Assembly (NCBI GenBank): GCA_021397845.1
Contig: CM038046.1
Span: 3,019,001 to 3,083,000 of the forward strand
DNA: 64,000 bases
Reading direction: 5' to 3'
Source: Areca catechu
Taxonomy: Eukaryota > Streptophyta > Magnoliopsida > Arecales > Arecaceae
This document shows, in pieces, positions 41,430 to 52,489 of this stretch; positions within the stretch are counted from its first letter, which is position 1; each line of letters begins with the position of its first letter. The notes below the pieces were generated by a model. That model did no database searches, was not told where the DNA came from, and saw only the letters and a list, made by a program, of their open reading frames with translations. The position numbers and the translations under genes were made by a program.

Positions 41430-41725
41430 TAGGATAGGTCTATGTGGAGGTCATTATTGGAAAAGTTGAGTTGGAGAAGATATGCGAGGTGGCCAACAAC
41501 CGGTGGAATCTCTCCAAAAAGGTCATTCCAGGAGAGGTAGACAAGCTCAGGGTTTGGGAGGGTGGGGATGAGGGATGGGAGGGTGCTGTTGAGGTGGTTG
41601 CCATAGAAATCGAAGTGGTGGAGTTTTAGGCAAAAGGTTCCTGGTGGTCGAGGAGAGTAGGGGGAGCATCCGATGCAATGCCATTGGTCGATGCAAGCAT
41701 TGAGAGTGCTCCAGTTTCAGGCCAA
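41430..41725 (-). pseudogene. LRR receptor-like gene fragment, proximal part
   Basis: On the minus strand an open stretch reads NWSTLNACIDQWHCIGCSP, then HHFDFYGNHLNSTLPSLIP, then LVYLSWNDLFGEIPPVVGHL and LLQLNFSNNDL. The pattern of two leucine-rich repeats after a cysteine-containing cap is that of plant LRR receptor-like proteins. No kinase domain is nearby. Together with 39152-39470 it is one pseudogene cut by the LTR-like insertion. Confidence 0.68.
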
Positions 41726-41911
41726 GGCCAAGTTAATGTGGGCATCAATTCTCGATCTAAAGATGGTTATTAATTTTTTAAAAACACATTTTAATATTTA
41801 TCATAAAATCTAAAATATTTTATGTAGATTTTATCCATGTATGTACAGTATATTATGGTATAAATTTGTACAATAAAATATCCATACCTGACTATCTCCC
41901 TTACATACAAC

Positions 41912-41912
41912 A

Positions 41913-41951
<39 letters not shown>
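41912..41951. repeat. (AAT)n microsatellite
   Basis: Thirteen uninterrupted AAT units. Confidence 0.95.
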
Positions 41952-42339
41952 TAAAAATTTTAAAAAATGAAGAAATATAATAAATAAAAATTATCAGCTT
42001 GTATCTTCCCTGCTCCTATCTGCCTCTCAATGGCTACCCTGCCCTCAACTTCGCACGTGATCCCCAAAACCCTGTGCTTTATAATGACGTGCAGAAAGAG
42101 GTTCGCCTGGGTCGTAGGGGAACCTAAAACCCCTCTTCCATCAACAACAGCCAGAGAAGAGGAATAAAACCCATAAAAGCAAGGCGGCATCCCCAACTGC
42201 GGAACCCCACCTGGTTCTCTGTTATCCATTTCCCTCCTCCTTTTCTCACTTCCCCCCACTTCTATCCACACAACCATCCACCCCTCTCGCTTTCCATCCG
42301 GGACTGGGAGGCCCAACCCTTTACCTCATCCCCCTCTCG

Positions 42340-42475
42340 TGATTCCATTAACTACCTATTTATCCTCTCTCATCACTCCCCCGTCCCTGCCCTATTTTTC
42401 TCATATCAACCTCTTCCCTTCTCTCATGACTTCTTCCCCCCTTTCTTACTGCCTTGCCCTCCTCTTCCTCCAAAG
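42340..42475 (+). promoter_or_regulatory. Putative core promoter and leader of the CASP-like gene
   Basis: CTATTTATCC near 42355 could serve as a TATA box about 120 bp before the start codon. The leader is rich in C and T (Y-patch type), as in many plant promoters. A second TATA-like TTTATAATG lies near 42078. Confidence 0.35.
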
Positions 42476-43286
42476 ATGCCATCCCCTCTTCGGAACGGGG
42501 ACAACCCCGTCCCCGCTGGAGCTGGCGGACCACCGCATCAGGGACGCCACTTCCTTTCCTCCGTCTCAGAGCAAAAGATCCGCCGACTGATCGCGCTTAT
42601 CCTGCTTCTGCGCCTCGCCGCTTTCTGCTTCTCCCTATCCGCCGCCATCTTCATGTCCACAAACTCATCCCGCTCCCCCGCCTCCCCTTCCTGGGTCCAC
42701 TTCCACCCCTTCAGGTACGAACTACTTCGCCCACTCCTTCTCTCTTTTTCTCTTTCGTTCGTTCTCGAATAATACGTAATTAGCTGAGGGTAGGTTTGTG
42801 TTCGCGGCGAATGGGATCGTGGCCGTGTATTCCTTGTTCGAGATGGGAGCTTCCATCTGGGAGATCCTGAAAGGCGCCACCCTGCTTCCCGAATCGTTGC
42901 AGCTCTGGTTCGACTTCAGTCACGACCAGGTTGGTGGGTGAATATTATTTAATCCCATTTTCGATACCTATAACGCTAGCTGTTTCTCTCCGTCTCGAAA
43001 GAGATGAAACCCTTCTCCTTCTTCTTCTTTACCTGGTTGTGGAATTGGTGTGGGTTATAAGGTGTTCGCGTACATGCTGCTGTCGGCGGAGGCGGCGGGG
43101 TTGACGGAGGCGCGGGGGAAGGCGTGTGCGTGGGCGGCGGAAAGCGGCAGTTTCTGCTTGCAGTCGTACATCTCGGTGGGGTTGGGCTTCGCTGGGTTCG
43201 CCTTCCTCGCACTCTCTACTCTCCTTTCCGCCTTCCGCGTCGCCTCCTACATCATCGCCGGCGCCGGATCTCCCTTCCATTTCTGA
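42476..43286 (+). CDS. CASPL4: CASP-like membrane protein, three exons, intact
   Basis: Exons 42476-42714, 42794-42929 and 43062-43286 join in frame through GT-AG introns (CAG|GTACGA...GTAG, CAG|GTTGGT...AAG) to a 199-residue protein, the normal length for CASP-like proteins. Four membrane segments are visible near residues 38-60 (LIALILLLRLAAFCFSLSA), 80-103 (RFVFAANGIVAVYSLFEMGA), 126-140 (VFAYMLLSAEAAG) and 160-188 (YISVGLGFAGFAFLALSTLL). TM1 has the family's conserved arginine and TM3 an acidic residue. FVFAANGIVAVYSLFEM and LWFDFSHDQVFAYMLLSAEA point to subfamily 4. Relatives assemble plasma-membrane scaffolds, as CASPs do at the Casparian strip; the role here is inferred. No break is seen. 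An AATAAA at 43412-43417 fits the 3' end. Confidence 0.9.
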
Positions 43287-43411
43287 TGTCGTATCGCGTG
43301 CCGGCCGCCGGCTTGTTAATTTCGGTACAGCCAAGTGTATGCTAGCACTGATCGAGCGAGTCAGACCGACTCGAACGCTAATCGGACCGGTGGCTCCCAC
43401 CATCTCATGTC

Positions 43412-43417
43412 AATAAA
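43412..43417 (+). terminator. Probable polyadenylation signal of the CASP-like gene
   Basis: AATAAA 126 nt after the stop codon. Confidence 0.5.
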
Positions 43418-45590
43418 CTCTCTCCTTTGCCCATGGGCTTCTGAATTGTTCTTCTGCTTTAAGTAGCGTGCCGTAATGTGCAGCAGTCACGTGAATACGG
43501 AGCCGATAAGGCGCCAGCTGGGTCCCGAACTCCCCCCTCAAATGTGATGCTCTCACGCAACCCACACGTAGAACTTTACATATTTCGATGAAGGACATGT
43601 CACATATCTCGGAAATATTTCTATCTGGACCTTTAGTGTTTGACATGCTAATCATGTTTGGTGAGAAGCATCATGCATCGCAGAGGATCTAGAATCTCGA
43701 CCTTTAGTGTTTGACATGCTAATCATGTTTGGTGCGATGCATGCACCGCAGAGGATCTAGAATCGGCCTTCGTGCTCTCTTCTGGGGTGTGATTATTTTA
43801 AATTTTGCCCTTTCTTTGACTCCCACTGGACAAACTTTTTTGGCCTAACATCTAAGATCCTCCAATGCCTGGCCAGCGGACAGGCAGATATATATGTTTA
43901 TGAACCTAAAATCTATCAAGCAATTTCTTAATAGTGGCAGCGGTTAAGTGTCCAATGGCATGCCCTTTCACGTGATGCATCGTCGCAAGCTGGTTGGTTC
44001 TAAGAAAAGCAAACCTATTAAGTATACTGCAACAGTTTGATGCGCTTGGATGGTAATGAGATATGCAACGCATAGCGGGATTACAGGGACATTAAGCATG
44101 ATTATAGTTGCTGGAAGGCGTTTAATTTAACGAGGACGTGGTTAACAGTGCAAGTAATGCGAGCCTACCACATGCATGCACCCTCTCTGGCCTCTGGTAG
44201 GCTATCGAGTGGATTCAATGGGCCCTCGTGTCGTGAATTGCACAAGGTGTCACAATTCATCCAAGTAACTACATTGCTCAAATCATGCACTTTTACGTAC
44301 CGTGATCGATGCTACTTTCTTTATTTCCTCCCATGACTATTTAGATGCGCTTGCAAAGTAGGAAGTTCATCAAAACACCTCGTTAGAATGGAATTTTTTT
44401 ACCGACGTGGACGATCCTGGCTGTAAGCTTCACATCCATGGTTTGGTACCTTACTAATGAAAATATAATTATGCATGAGTGGAACTTTATTCACAAACTA
44501 ATGGATTTCTTCTTCAAACCTGTCATATATTCTTTTTCATATTTGATGCTTGCCTCCATGCGTTGAACACCCTTTTCCCAAACAATCAAAGATTCTTAAA
44601 TCCATTTTTCGACAGCATATTCAAGAAAATCTGGATTTGAATAATCATAATATGCATAAATCTATCTCTCCCTTTCTCTCATGGAAAATTTTGTTTCTAA
44701 AGCAACTTTCACTTATCATAGTGCGAAGGAGGTAGATGGTCTTCATTTAAGTATCTAGAACAAGCTAATAGAGGAATGACATATGTCTACTTTGCAGAAG
44801 AGTTTCCATTGGAGCAGGACGTCTTTCAAGGTTATTCTATTCAAAGCCTGTTTGGTGGCTCAAGCGACACTATATCTGGTCTCAGTGGTGTAATGTTTTT
44901 ATCTCTAGTGCGTATATCTGGTTCACCTGTGTTATATATTGTAATCCACGGGTTGTAATACTTTTCTCTATAATTAGGCTATGGTTTCTTTTTCCAACAA
45001 CCAAAAAAAAAAAAAAAAGAGGAAGCTAGGTGATGATTCATTTTCGAACATGTCTATGCAACATTTTGTCAAGCATGAAAAGCCCATGCTTCTTTCGATA
45101 ATCAAAGTGTCTCCAGTTGGGTGAAAGGACTTGGTCTTGACCAAAATCTCGAAAGACGTGTTAATTTTCAATTCTAGACTGAGAATCGGAGTCACTCGCT
45201 TCATGGGTCAGCTCCGTGCTGTTCGAAAGTCAGACCAACGCAACCAAACCAAATTGGGTCCCAACAGACAACTTAGCCAACTCGGTCCTACTCTTTGATG
45301 AACGCAAGATCGAGATCCGACGGTAGTGTTTCCTGATTGGTCTATCTAGTGTGTATTTTTTTCCGGTGTACCGCGGTCGGTTTGTGCCAGCTTTGTGCAG
45401 GACTAAAAGCATTATTTGCTCGATGGCGGTAAACCGAAAGTCCAACATAAGGAGGATGCTCCTCCTCCTCCTCACCCACTAGCCCCGCATTCCTTTCTTT
45501 CCATCAACCCAGACCGTACGATGAACGGCAGCCCATCGCAGAACGTTGACCCTGCCAGGCCTGAAAGAATTAATATTTAACAGTGGCCTA
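43418..45590. other. Intergenic DNA
   Basis: No gene recognised. It contains a 71-bp-spaced direct repeat (43628-43764) and an A16 run at 45003-45018 preceded by gene-like 3' text (TTGTAATACTTTTCTC), which might be the tail of an old retroposed sequence. Confidence 0.5.
43628..43764. repeat. Direct repeat, two copies 71 bp apart
   Basis: GACCTTTAGTGTTTGACATG starts at 43628 and 43699, and both copies end GCAGAGGATCTAGAATC. The copies differ by a few bases and one short indel. Confidence 0.9.
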
Positions 45591-45599
45591 CCCCTTCTT

Positions 45600-45600
45600 G

Positions 45601-45633
<33 letters not shown>

Positions 45634-45634
45634 C
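45600..45634. repeat. (CT)n microsatellite in a probable 5' UTR
   Basis: About 13 CT units then CTATCTCTCTCC, just upstream of the exon at 45748. CT-rich leaders are common in plant genes. Confidence 0.9.
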
Positions 45635-45747
45635 ATTGTAGAACTCAGACCCGAGGTGCCTCTTCCCTTCGCTCCACTTCGCTTGGAAAGGAGCCGAAGA
45701 CTCCCCATCTATTCTTCTCTCTGCGGTTTGATGAGCTGAGAGCTCCC

Positions 45748-45833
45748 ATGGCCGCGATGTCGGGAGAGTCGATGGAGCTCGAGGCGATGCGCAAGGAGGA
45801 CGGCTCTTGGCATCCTTGCCGCGTCTCCTTGAG
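45748..45833 (+). CDS. Probable first exon of a SAWADEE-like gene (partial)
   Basis: From ATG 45748 the frame reads MAAMSGESMELEAMRKEDGS then WHPCRVSL and reaches a possible donor (TTGAG|GTGCTC). Upstream are a CT-rich leader and an AATATTTAAC element. The ELEAMRKEDGSWHPCRV stretch resembles the start of plant SAWADEE-domain proteins, which read histone marks in RNA-directed DNA methylation; this is from family memory and is tentative. The following 480 bp look like intron. Element E then begins, so either the intron is very long or the gene is cut. Confidence 0.4.
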
Positions 45834-46318
45834 GTGCTCTCTTTTCTAGACCCCAAATTTCGGGATTGGTCATTGGGTTTCCGGTTTGATTTCGAGTATA
45901 CTTGCTGATGGGTGATTCTGAATTCCAAATGACTTTGTTCCTGTGTGAAGTGCTTCCATCGTAATGGGTTTCCCTTCACATCTGATTGATTAGCTCGAAC
46001 GTTGTGATCGGGGTCTTTATTTTGCTCGTGCAAATTTGATATGTTGGTGTCTAGGGATATTTCCATGCGTCAGGAGATTAAATCTTTCCCCCGATAGGTG
46101 CTTCCAATTCTTGGATAGTGTTTGCCAAGACCTAAAGTTATATTATAGAAGCCACTCTAGAGAAGTTCAGCTCATGGTAGGCATGATTAGCTATTATGCT
46201 TTCTTCCAATCCAAGATTGTGTATCTATAAGTACATTCTCTTTCGTTGTGGTTATATAGTTTACGTAATCAGTGTTGTGGGGTTAGGGGAATATCTACGG
46301 TTGAAAGCTAACTTTGAT
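45834..46318 (+). other. Probable intron of the preceding gene, up to element E
   Basis: T-rich non-coding DNA with plant-intron composition; no second exon recognised before the LTR. Confidence 0.4.
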
Positions 46319-47950
46319 TGATGCCAAATTCCTGCTGAGCGGATGGAGCGATCTGCCTGCCAGTTCATCGTCAAAGGAGGCCTGCAAAATAAATTTTCTT
46401 ACTAGAATTTCTTCGGTATTTCCTGACCGGAATTTTTTCGGTGAGGACATTCCGATGCCAAAATTAACTGAAATTTAGGCAACAGAATAGAGAACTTGAA
46501 AGGAAAAAGAAGTGAAAAAGAATGGAAAGAGAGAAGATAGTAGGGTGGCTTTGACAGAGCTAGTTGCAGACTGGTTCTAACTTGCTTAAAATCAGTTTAT
46601 CTCGAGTATCCTCTCTTACCGATATTTATAGGCATGAGTGCAACTACTTACGGCTATGGGAATTAGTTAATATAACTTTCTTATAACAATGAGTAGTGGC
46701 GGTCGAAAATTAGTTATACCATTGTTATTTCAGCCGGAGCTATCAACCATGTGGATGATTATAACAACCAAAACAGTTTTTAACTGTTTCGGGTTAAAAG
46801 GTTGTTCACATGTTTTAAATACACTCTCTTTAGGAGGGATCCGAAATGAGCCTAACTACCTCTTCGAACTGTCTTCTTTGGAATGGTACGAAGAGGTGTT
46901 AGCTATTTGCTTCGGATTTATCTCCTTCGGAGTAAACTAGAAAATAAAGAATTACTTACCGTGTGGGTCGAAGGGATGAACAATACCTCCAAAAAAATAT
47001 TCTCTTCGGATCATGTCGAAGACAGAGCCGATTGAAATAATAAGGTATCTTCTTCGGATCAGGCTGATGACATAAGCTGAATGAGACAATAAGGTAGCCT
47101 CTTCGGATCAGGCTGACGACATAAGCTGAATGAGATAATAAGGTAGCCTCTTCGGATTAGGTTGATGACATAAGCTGAATAAGATAATAAGGTAGCATTT
47201 TCGAATTAGGTTGATGACATAAGCTGAATGAGACAATAAGGTAGCCTCTTCGGATCAGGCTGACGACATAAGCTGAATGAGATAATAAGGTAGCCTCTTC
47301 GGATCAGGTTGATGACATAAATTGAATGAGACAATAAGGTAGCCTCTTCGGATCAGGCTGATGACATAAACTGAATGAAATAATAAGGTATATATTAATG
47401 AAATAATAATATATTATTTTCGTTGAGATGGACTGTGGTCCTTGCTAAATATCATCTTCAGGTGCACTGATCTGTTTAATGGGCCAGAAATAAAATCGAC
47501 CCAACCGATGGACCGGCAATTATTTTATATTAAAACTGGATTATCACAACAACTGCACCCCACTCCCAATTTCGAAATAACTTTATTTCAAAAAATGGGA
47601 GTAATTAGAGTTTGTCGTTTATGAATGAAAAGAAAGTAACCAATGATAGGGGTCTCCGATTTTGATACTTATAATAACCGAATACGATTTGGAGATCGTG
47701 CTAAGGACAGGTGTCAGCCTTTCATTGATGCTTCAAAAAGATGGCGCATATTTAAAAATCTGGTCGATCTTTTCATTAAAGAAACTTTTGTGGGATTTTT
47801 ATTAGATCAAGAAAGCACACTTGGCGGCATCGTGAGCCTCAGTTATCATACTGGAAACTCATCCTGGCCGTTGATGGCATTTTTCGCGGATCGTAACTGA
47901 CAACCCATTTATTGACATCCTTATTAATTCGTACTCACAATCAACGCCGC
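46319..47950 (-). repeat. 3' LTR of element E (right end approximate)
   Basis: Starts near TGATGCCAAATTCC, which on the element strand is the LTR end GGAATTTGGCATCA. A U5-like block with TTTCGGTGAGGACATTCCG is near 46437. Subrepeats of 49 bp lie within. I could not see a clear polypurine tract, so the other end could be anywhere between about 47880 and 48010. Confidence 0.6.
46990..47400. repeat. 49-bp tandem array in LTR of element E
   Basis: ATAAGG starts at 47040, 47089 and 47138, a 49-bp period, then continues to about 47400 for about seven units with CTCTTCGGATCAGGCTGA and GACATAAGCTGAATGAGA. Confidence 0.93.
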
Positions 47951-48020
47951 CGATACACTGCACGATCAAGAAAACTATCCCTTTTCTCAGAGAGAGAATG
48001 AAAAAACCCTATCATCTCAT

Positions 48021-48030
48021 CTATAAAAAA
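48021..48030 (+). promoter_or_regulatory. TATA box of antisense gene E
   Basis: CTATAAAAAA in a CT-rich context, followed by a GC-rich leader and the start codon about 140 bp downstream. It lies between the LTR and the gene and faces the gene, not gag-pol. Confidence 0.6.
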
Positions 48031-48163
48031 GGGGGCGTCTCCACGGAACGAACTTCCGCGTTCTCTGAAACCTTCCTCTTCCTCCTCTGATCCTGTTCCA
48101 TTAATCTCCTTCAGCAAGCTATCTTATTTTTACCTGGAGGTAGGGGCTTTTTTTTTTCCTTTC

Positions 48164-50280
48164 ATGATGTCTGAATCGTTAGATTGTCCAATCATTAGTA
48201 AAGGTCCCACAAGAGGTGAACCATCTGGGAGTGGGGGTCCCGTCAAAAGAAAGGGTGCCGAACTTTTTCCAGGAACTGTTGCTGGTTCCTTGTCTTTCAC
48301 TAGGGTAGAGAGTCTTACAATATTCACAGGATCTTTAAATCATTTGTTCCCAGTCCAGATGAGAGGATTACTCATCCTCCTCCTAGGGCAATTGCCATAT
48401 GTGAAGATCACTTGAAAGCTAGGCTAGATTTCCTCTCTATCCTTTTTTTTGAAGATTTTTAATCTTTACCAAGTAGTCCCAGCACAATTGACTCCGAATA
48501 GCTTTAGAAATATTTGTGGGTTCTTGGTCCTTTGCAAACTTCAAAATGTAGAGCCCAAAACTTCCTTGTTTACCTCTCTCTTCGTACTGAAAAAAGACTT
48601 TCACGGTGAAGGATGGTGGGTCATCGGTCCTCGTCCAGGCCGTAGACTGATTAAGGGAACTCCCAGTGCTATACATAGGTGAAAACCCTGCTTTTTTTTT
48701 ATCTATTATCCTTTCTGGGGTTTTAACATCGACTGAAAAACTCCACGTTTAGATGCAAACGCTGGGAAGAAAGTCTTAAAGGCCAATCGAAAGGACTTCG
48801 AGATTTTATCAAGTCCAGGAGTTCCTCTGGCTAAGGAACTGTTGAGGGAACAGAACCTTCACCATACTCATATCAGTGAGCTTCCAACATTAGGTATAAA
48901 AGTGGTCGGCTTTAACTCTTTTTTCAAAATTTATTAGGTTCTTCTGATAATTGTTCTGAGAATTCTTCTTCTTTGATTGCAGTTGAGCCGATGAAGTTTA
49001 ATCTTGAAAGACTTTGTCAAGCATCCAGAAAAAGACCAGTGCCAGCTCAACAAAAAGAAACCGAAGCCCGGAAAAAGGCTAGGGCTGAAGAGGTTTCAAA
49101 TAAAACTCCGACAAGGGTTACATCCGACGAAGATGATGTGCCCTCAATGGAACCTCCTCTAAGGAACTCATCTCCTCCAAGGAGCTCACCTCCTACAAGG
49201 AGCTCACCCCTGTCATCTTTTCCGGAAGATCCGTTCCAACTCCGTCTATTGGAGAGCCGCTCCTTGCTTCTCCGAAGGACAAGAGAAAAGCAAAAGGAAA
49301 GGATCCTCAAACCGAAGAGGGTTCAGGGAGGAACGCTCCAACGGATCGAGAATATTATGTAGACTTTTCAACCTTCTCCGATGGACGGGGTTTGGTACAC
49401 CCCGAATTGGCTAGGGAAATATTAAAGCATACTCTCCTTCCTCAGGATTGAGAAGTCAGCAAAACTCGATGCATTGAAAATATATCTGATTCAACTTTTT
49501 CATCCATGCTGGAGGTGAAAATATTTTCTTTTCTTCTTCCTTTTCATATAATGTTCAATTTTGCTAACTTTATATTTCGTATGATCAATGCAGTTGGTTC
49601 ATGACATCATCCTTATGGAAGAAAGCATCATCAAATTCAGAGACTACCATAGAGGTATGAAAGAAAAACTCCAAATGGCTAAGGCCGAAAAAGAAGTGGC
49701 TGAAGAGCTGAAGCAGGCCATGGAAGGAAAGCTTGCCCAAAACAATGCTACAGTTCAGAATTTGAAAGCCGAACTAGAGAAGGCTCAATCAAAGAATTCT
49801 GAACAAGAAATAAAGCTTAAGAAGAAGAAGAAAAAGATTCGTTCTTTGGAACATTCAGCCAGAGAAGTTCAGCAGAAGACTGAAGAGGCGGTCTAAAAGG
49901 CCGATGAAGCAATCAAAAGGGCCGATGCAGCGGCCAGAAGAGCTGAAGTATCGGCTGAAGAAATAAAAAGCTTGAAAGATCAAGTAAATAAGGTGATCGA
50001 GGATTATAAGAAATCTTCGGCGTTTGATGAAGAACTAACTAAAGCTGGGACCTTCAACTACCGCGTGGGTTTTAATGATGGGATAAAAGAAGTACAAAAT
50101 CTTTATCCAAATCTTGATAAATCTAGTGTTCAGCTTTTTAATCTTGAAGAAACAGAAGAGCCTGGATCATCAAAAGGTCCTTCTGAAGAGATATACGTTG
50201 CAACCGAAAAGGCAGCTGAAGAGGAAATAACAACGGTTGCTGAACCAATCGACCTCACTCAAGCTGAAGCCGACCTGTAG
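48164..50280 (+). pseudogene. Antisense accessory gene of element E, five exons
   Basis: The plus strand, opposite to pol, holds exons near 48164-48678, 48753-48893, 48983-49514 and 49594-50280, with an earlier break in the first. Exon 1 has the PF04195-like domain: PDERITHPPPRAIAICEDHL, then VVPAQLTPNSFRNICGFLVL and GWWVIGPRPGRRLIKGTP. The next exon ends in HHTHISELPT. The third begins VEPMKFNLERLCQASRKRPV and is serine- and proline-rich. The last is a coiled coil (MKEKLQMAKAEKEVAEELKQ, NLKAELEKAQSKNSEQEIKL) followed by FNYRVGFNDGIKEVQNLYPN and an acidic tail. A TAA at 49894-49896 and frameshifts in exon 1 break it. It has more introns than the B and C copies but the same domain order. Confidence 0.78.
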
Positions 50281-50371
50281 GATATTTATTTATTTATTTA
50301 TTTATTTATTTTTGAAAGGCAATGTACATGTGTTACCTTTTATGAATAGAACTTTTAATGAATTATGCTTC

Positions 50372-50377
50372 AATAAA
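50372..50377 (+). terminator. Polyadenylation signal of antisense gene E
   Basis: AATAAA 92 nt after the stop codon, in the sense direction of that gene. In element B the distance is 87 nt. Confidence 0.5.
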
Positions 50378-50499
50378 ATACTCACCAAGTATAAACTCAT
50401 CGGAGGTAAAATGCCGAATGATTACCTTGTTGATCATAAAGAATTTATGAACAAATACTCTTTCTGGTAAATGCATTAACTTTCACCTTAAATAACTTT

Positions 50500-50860
50500 C
50501 ACCTTAAATCTTCGAATGAAAATTCATCCAAGGATAAAGTTTTCGGATTTGAAAATAGCTCTAAGATTTCAAATTCAAAATAATACCAAGTCTTCGGACT
50601 TGAAATAATACCAATGCTTCAAACTTTGAATAATACCGAATCTTCGAATTTGAAGATAATGCTAAATCTTTGGACTCAAAATGATACCAAGTCTTCAGAC
50701 TTGAAATAATACCAAGACTTTAAATTTTGAATAAAACCAAGTCTTCGGACTTGAAGATAATGCTGAATCTTCGGACTTAAAATAATATTAAGTCTTCGGA
50801 CTTGAAATAATACTAAGACTTTAAATTTTGAATAATACCATTAATATTCCGAATAAGAGA
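50500..50860. repeat. Short tandem array, CTTCGGACTTGAAATAATACC type
   Basis: About ten imperfect units of 25-35 bp with TCTTCGGACTTGAAATAATA. Sits in element E after the antisense gene. Confidence 0.85.
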
Positions 50861-50949
50861 ATTTGATATATATATAACCATTCTCTTTTTCCTAGAGGAT
50901 CATTGCTAATAAATGACAACATACATACTGAGGGGATATACTTCGGCGT

Positions 50950-51277
50950 GTTGCCGAATTTGCTTTGTACTTCATCGGATTTGTTGTAGAATAGATCGTG
51001 TAGGTCGTCTATGTTCTTTACAGAGAATGAAACAGGCTGGTTGAGCCTTCCTTGGCATTTTATTGAATATATCACATGGATCATCCTTATACCTTTTAAT
51101 AAAGATTAAGATAGGCTGATCAAGTCCACTCGGCACTTCATAGGGTAGATCACGTAGATCATCCTTATATCTTTTAATAAAAATTAAGACAGGCTGATCA
51201 AGCCCATCTCGACACTTCGTAGGGTAGATCACGTAGATTATCCTTATGCCTTTTAATAAAGATTAAGATAGGCTGAT
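50950..51277. repeat. 78-bp tandem array in element E, split by chromovirus F
   Basis: Units with AAAGATTAAGATAGGCTGAT, CACTTCGTAGGGTAGATCAC and GTAGATCATCCTTATGCC at a spacing of about 78 bp. The array continues at 59238-59335 on the other side of element F. Confidence 0.88.
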
Positions 51278-52489
51278 TGACGCGGGACACAGATGCGATG
51301 CAGTATTAAAGGTTGATTTAAATTTTATGTTAATCGAGAGCAAATGTTCATTAACCTAACAGTCTATTAAACAATACGTTAAAAGAATCTATAGCAAGCA
51401 ACTAAATACTGGATTACATCACCCGCATGCATACCTAACAAAATAATTAATTAGATGGATCACGGCGATTGAGAAACCACCTTAGATTAGGTTCCTACTT
51501 TTTAACATCAGATCTAGAGGAAGGGAAAGGGATCTTGAGTTATCGATACGCTTAGAAGCCTCCTCTGATGAAGATCTGGATCATTGCACTCTGGGGTTGA
51601 AGAATCAGACTCCAAACTGATCGCTCCTGGCATCCGGATTCTGATCGAACTGATTCCAAAGCATGGACGCCGATCTTCAGAGTCGGATCTCAAGAGAATC
51701 TGCCAAAAAACACCAAAAATAGCAATTAGACGTTGGAAATCAAAAGCTAGAAGGAAGGCTGGCACCAGGGTTGTTGGTTCTCCCGGGGATCTTCTTCTTT
51801 GGTTGGCTTCTAGGATCTCTTCAAATGGGACGGCAACTCGGAATTAGCATGAAAAAACAAAAGCAGATGGCGCACTTCTCCCTTGGGTGTGATTTCATCT
51901 ATCGTGGAATCCTATTTGAAATTTAAATGAAGAGAGCTCCTTCCTATGAACTCTTTCTTGTTTAAATTTGAACCTCCCTTGTTTCTTAGATGGAGCATCT
52001 TAGAAGTAGGCGACAAGAGAGGGAAGAGGGCGCCAGATGAAGCAGACTCCTGCTTTACTCCTCTTAAAATATGAGGCGCCAAATAATTTTTCTATGGGCC
52101 GACCATGTGGCGTTGTCTTGACTTGTGTAGCATGTCAAAATTCAAGTGACAGGCCATGTGTTATTGTCTCCTTTTTAATACAGGACTCAATAAATAATTA
52201 AAGCCCTACTTGATCAATCGAAACCCAATTTGATCAAAAGGCAATCAAAAGACAAGACATGTAAATAAGTAATTCAACTTGGTAAAAGGGATTTAGCCCA
52301 AAAGGCTAAATAAATAAAATCCTAATTCTAGTTGGTAACAGGGGCTAACCCTATCTAACCCAAAATAACAGAAATTAAAATAAATTATTTACATGAATAA
52401 AAGGGTTGGGTCCAGGATTTCATTCACAGGTGATTCACAAGGATGTGGGTTCAACCTGTCGATATTTTCGGGTCCTGGTGTCCTCACCA
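51278..52489 (-). repeat. 3' LTR of element F
   Basis: Plus-strand start TGACGCGGGACAC, end GTGTCCTCACCA; on the element strand TGGTGAGGACACC...GCGTCA. The end of the pol frame (to 52435) runs into it. Confidence 0.9.

Noticed and set aside
41960..42316. Minus-strand frame of 118 codons upstream of the CASP-like gene
   Set aside because: No recognisable domain; the same DNA is the CT-rich flank and likely promoter of the plus-strand gene.
42339..42590. Alternative upstream start for the CASP-like gene
   Set aside because: It is in a different frame from the three-exon model and lacks the membrane segments.
45623..46066. Minus-strand frame of 147 codons over the SAWADEE-like exon
   Set aside because: Charged low-complexity shadow of a CT-rich leader and exon on the other strand.
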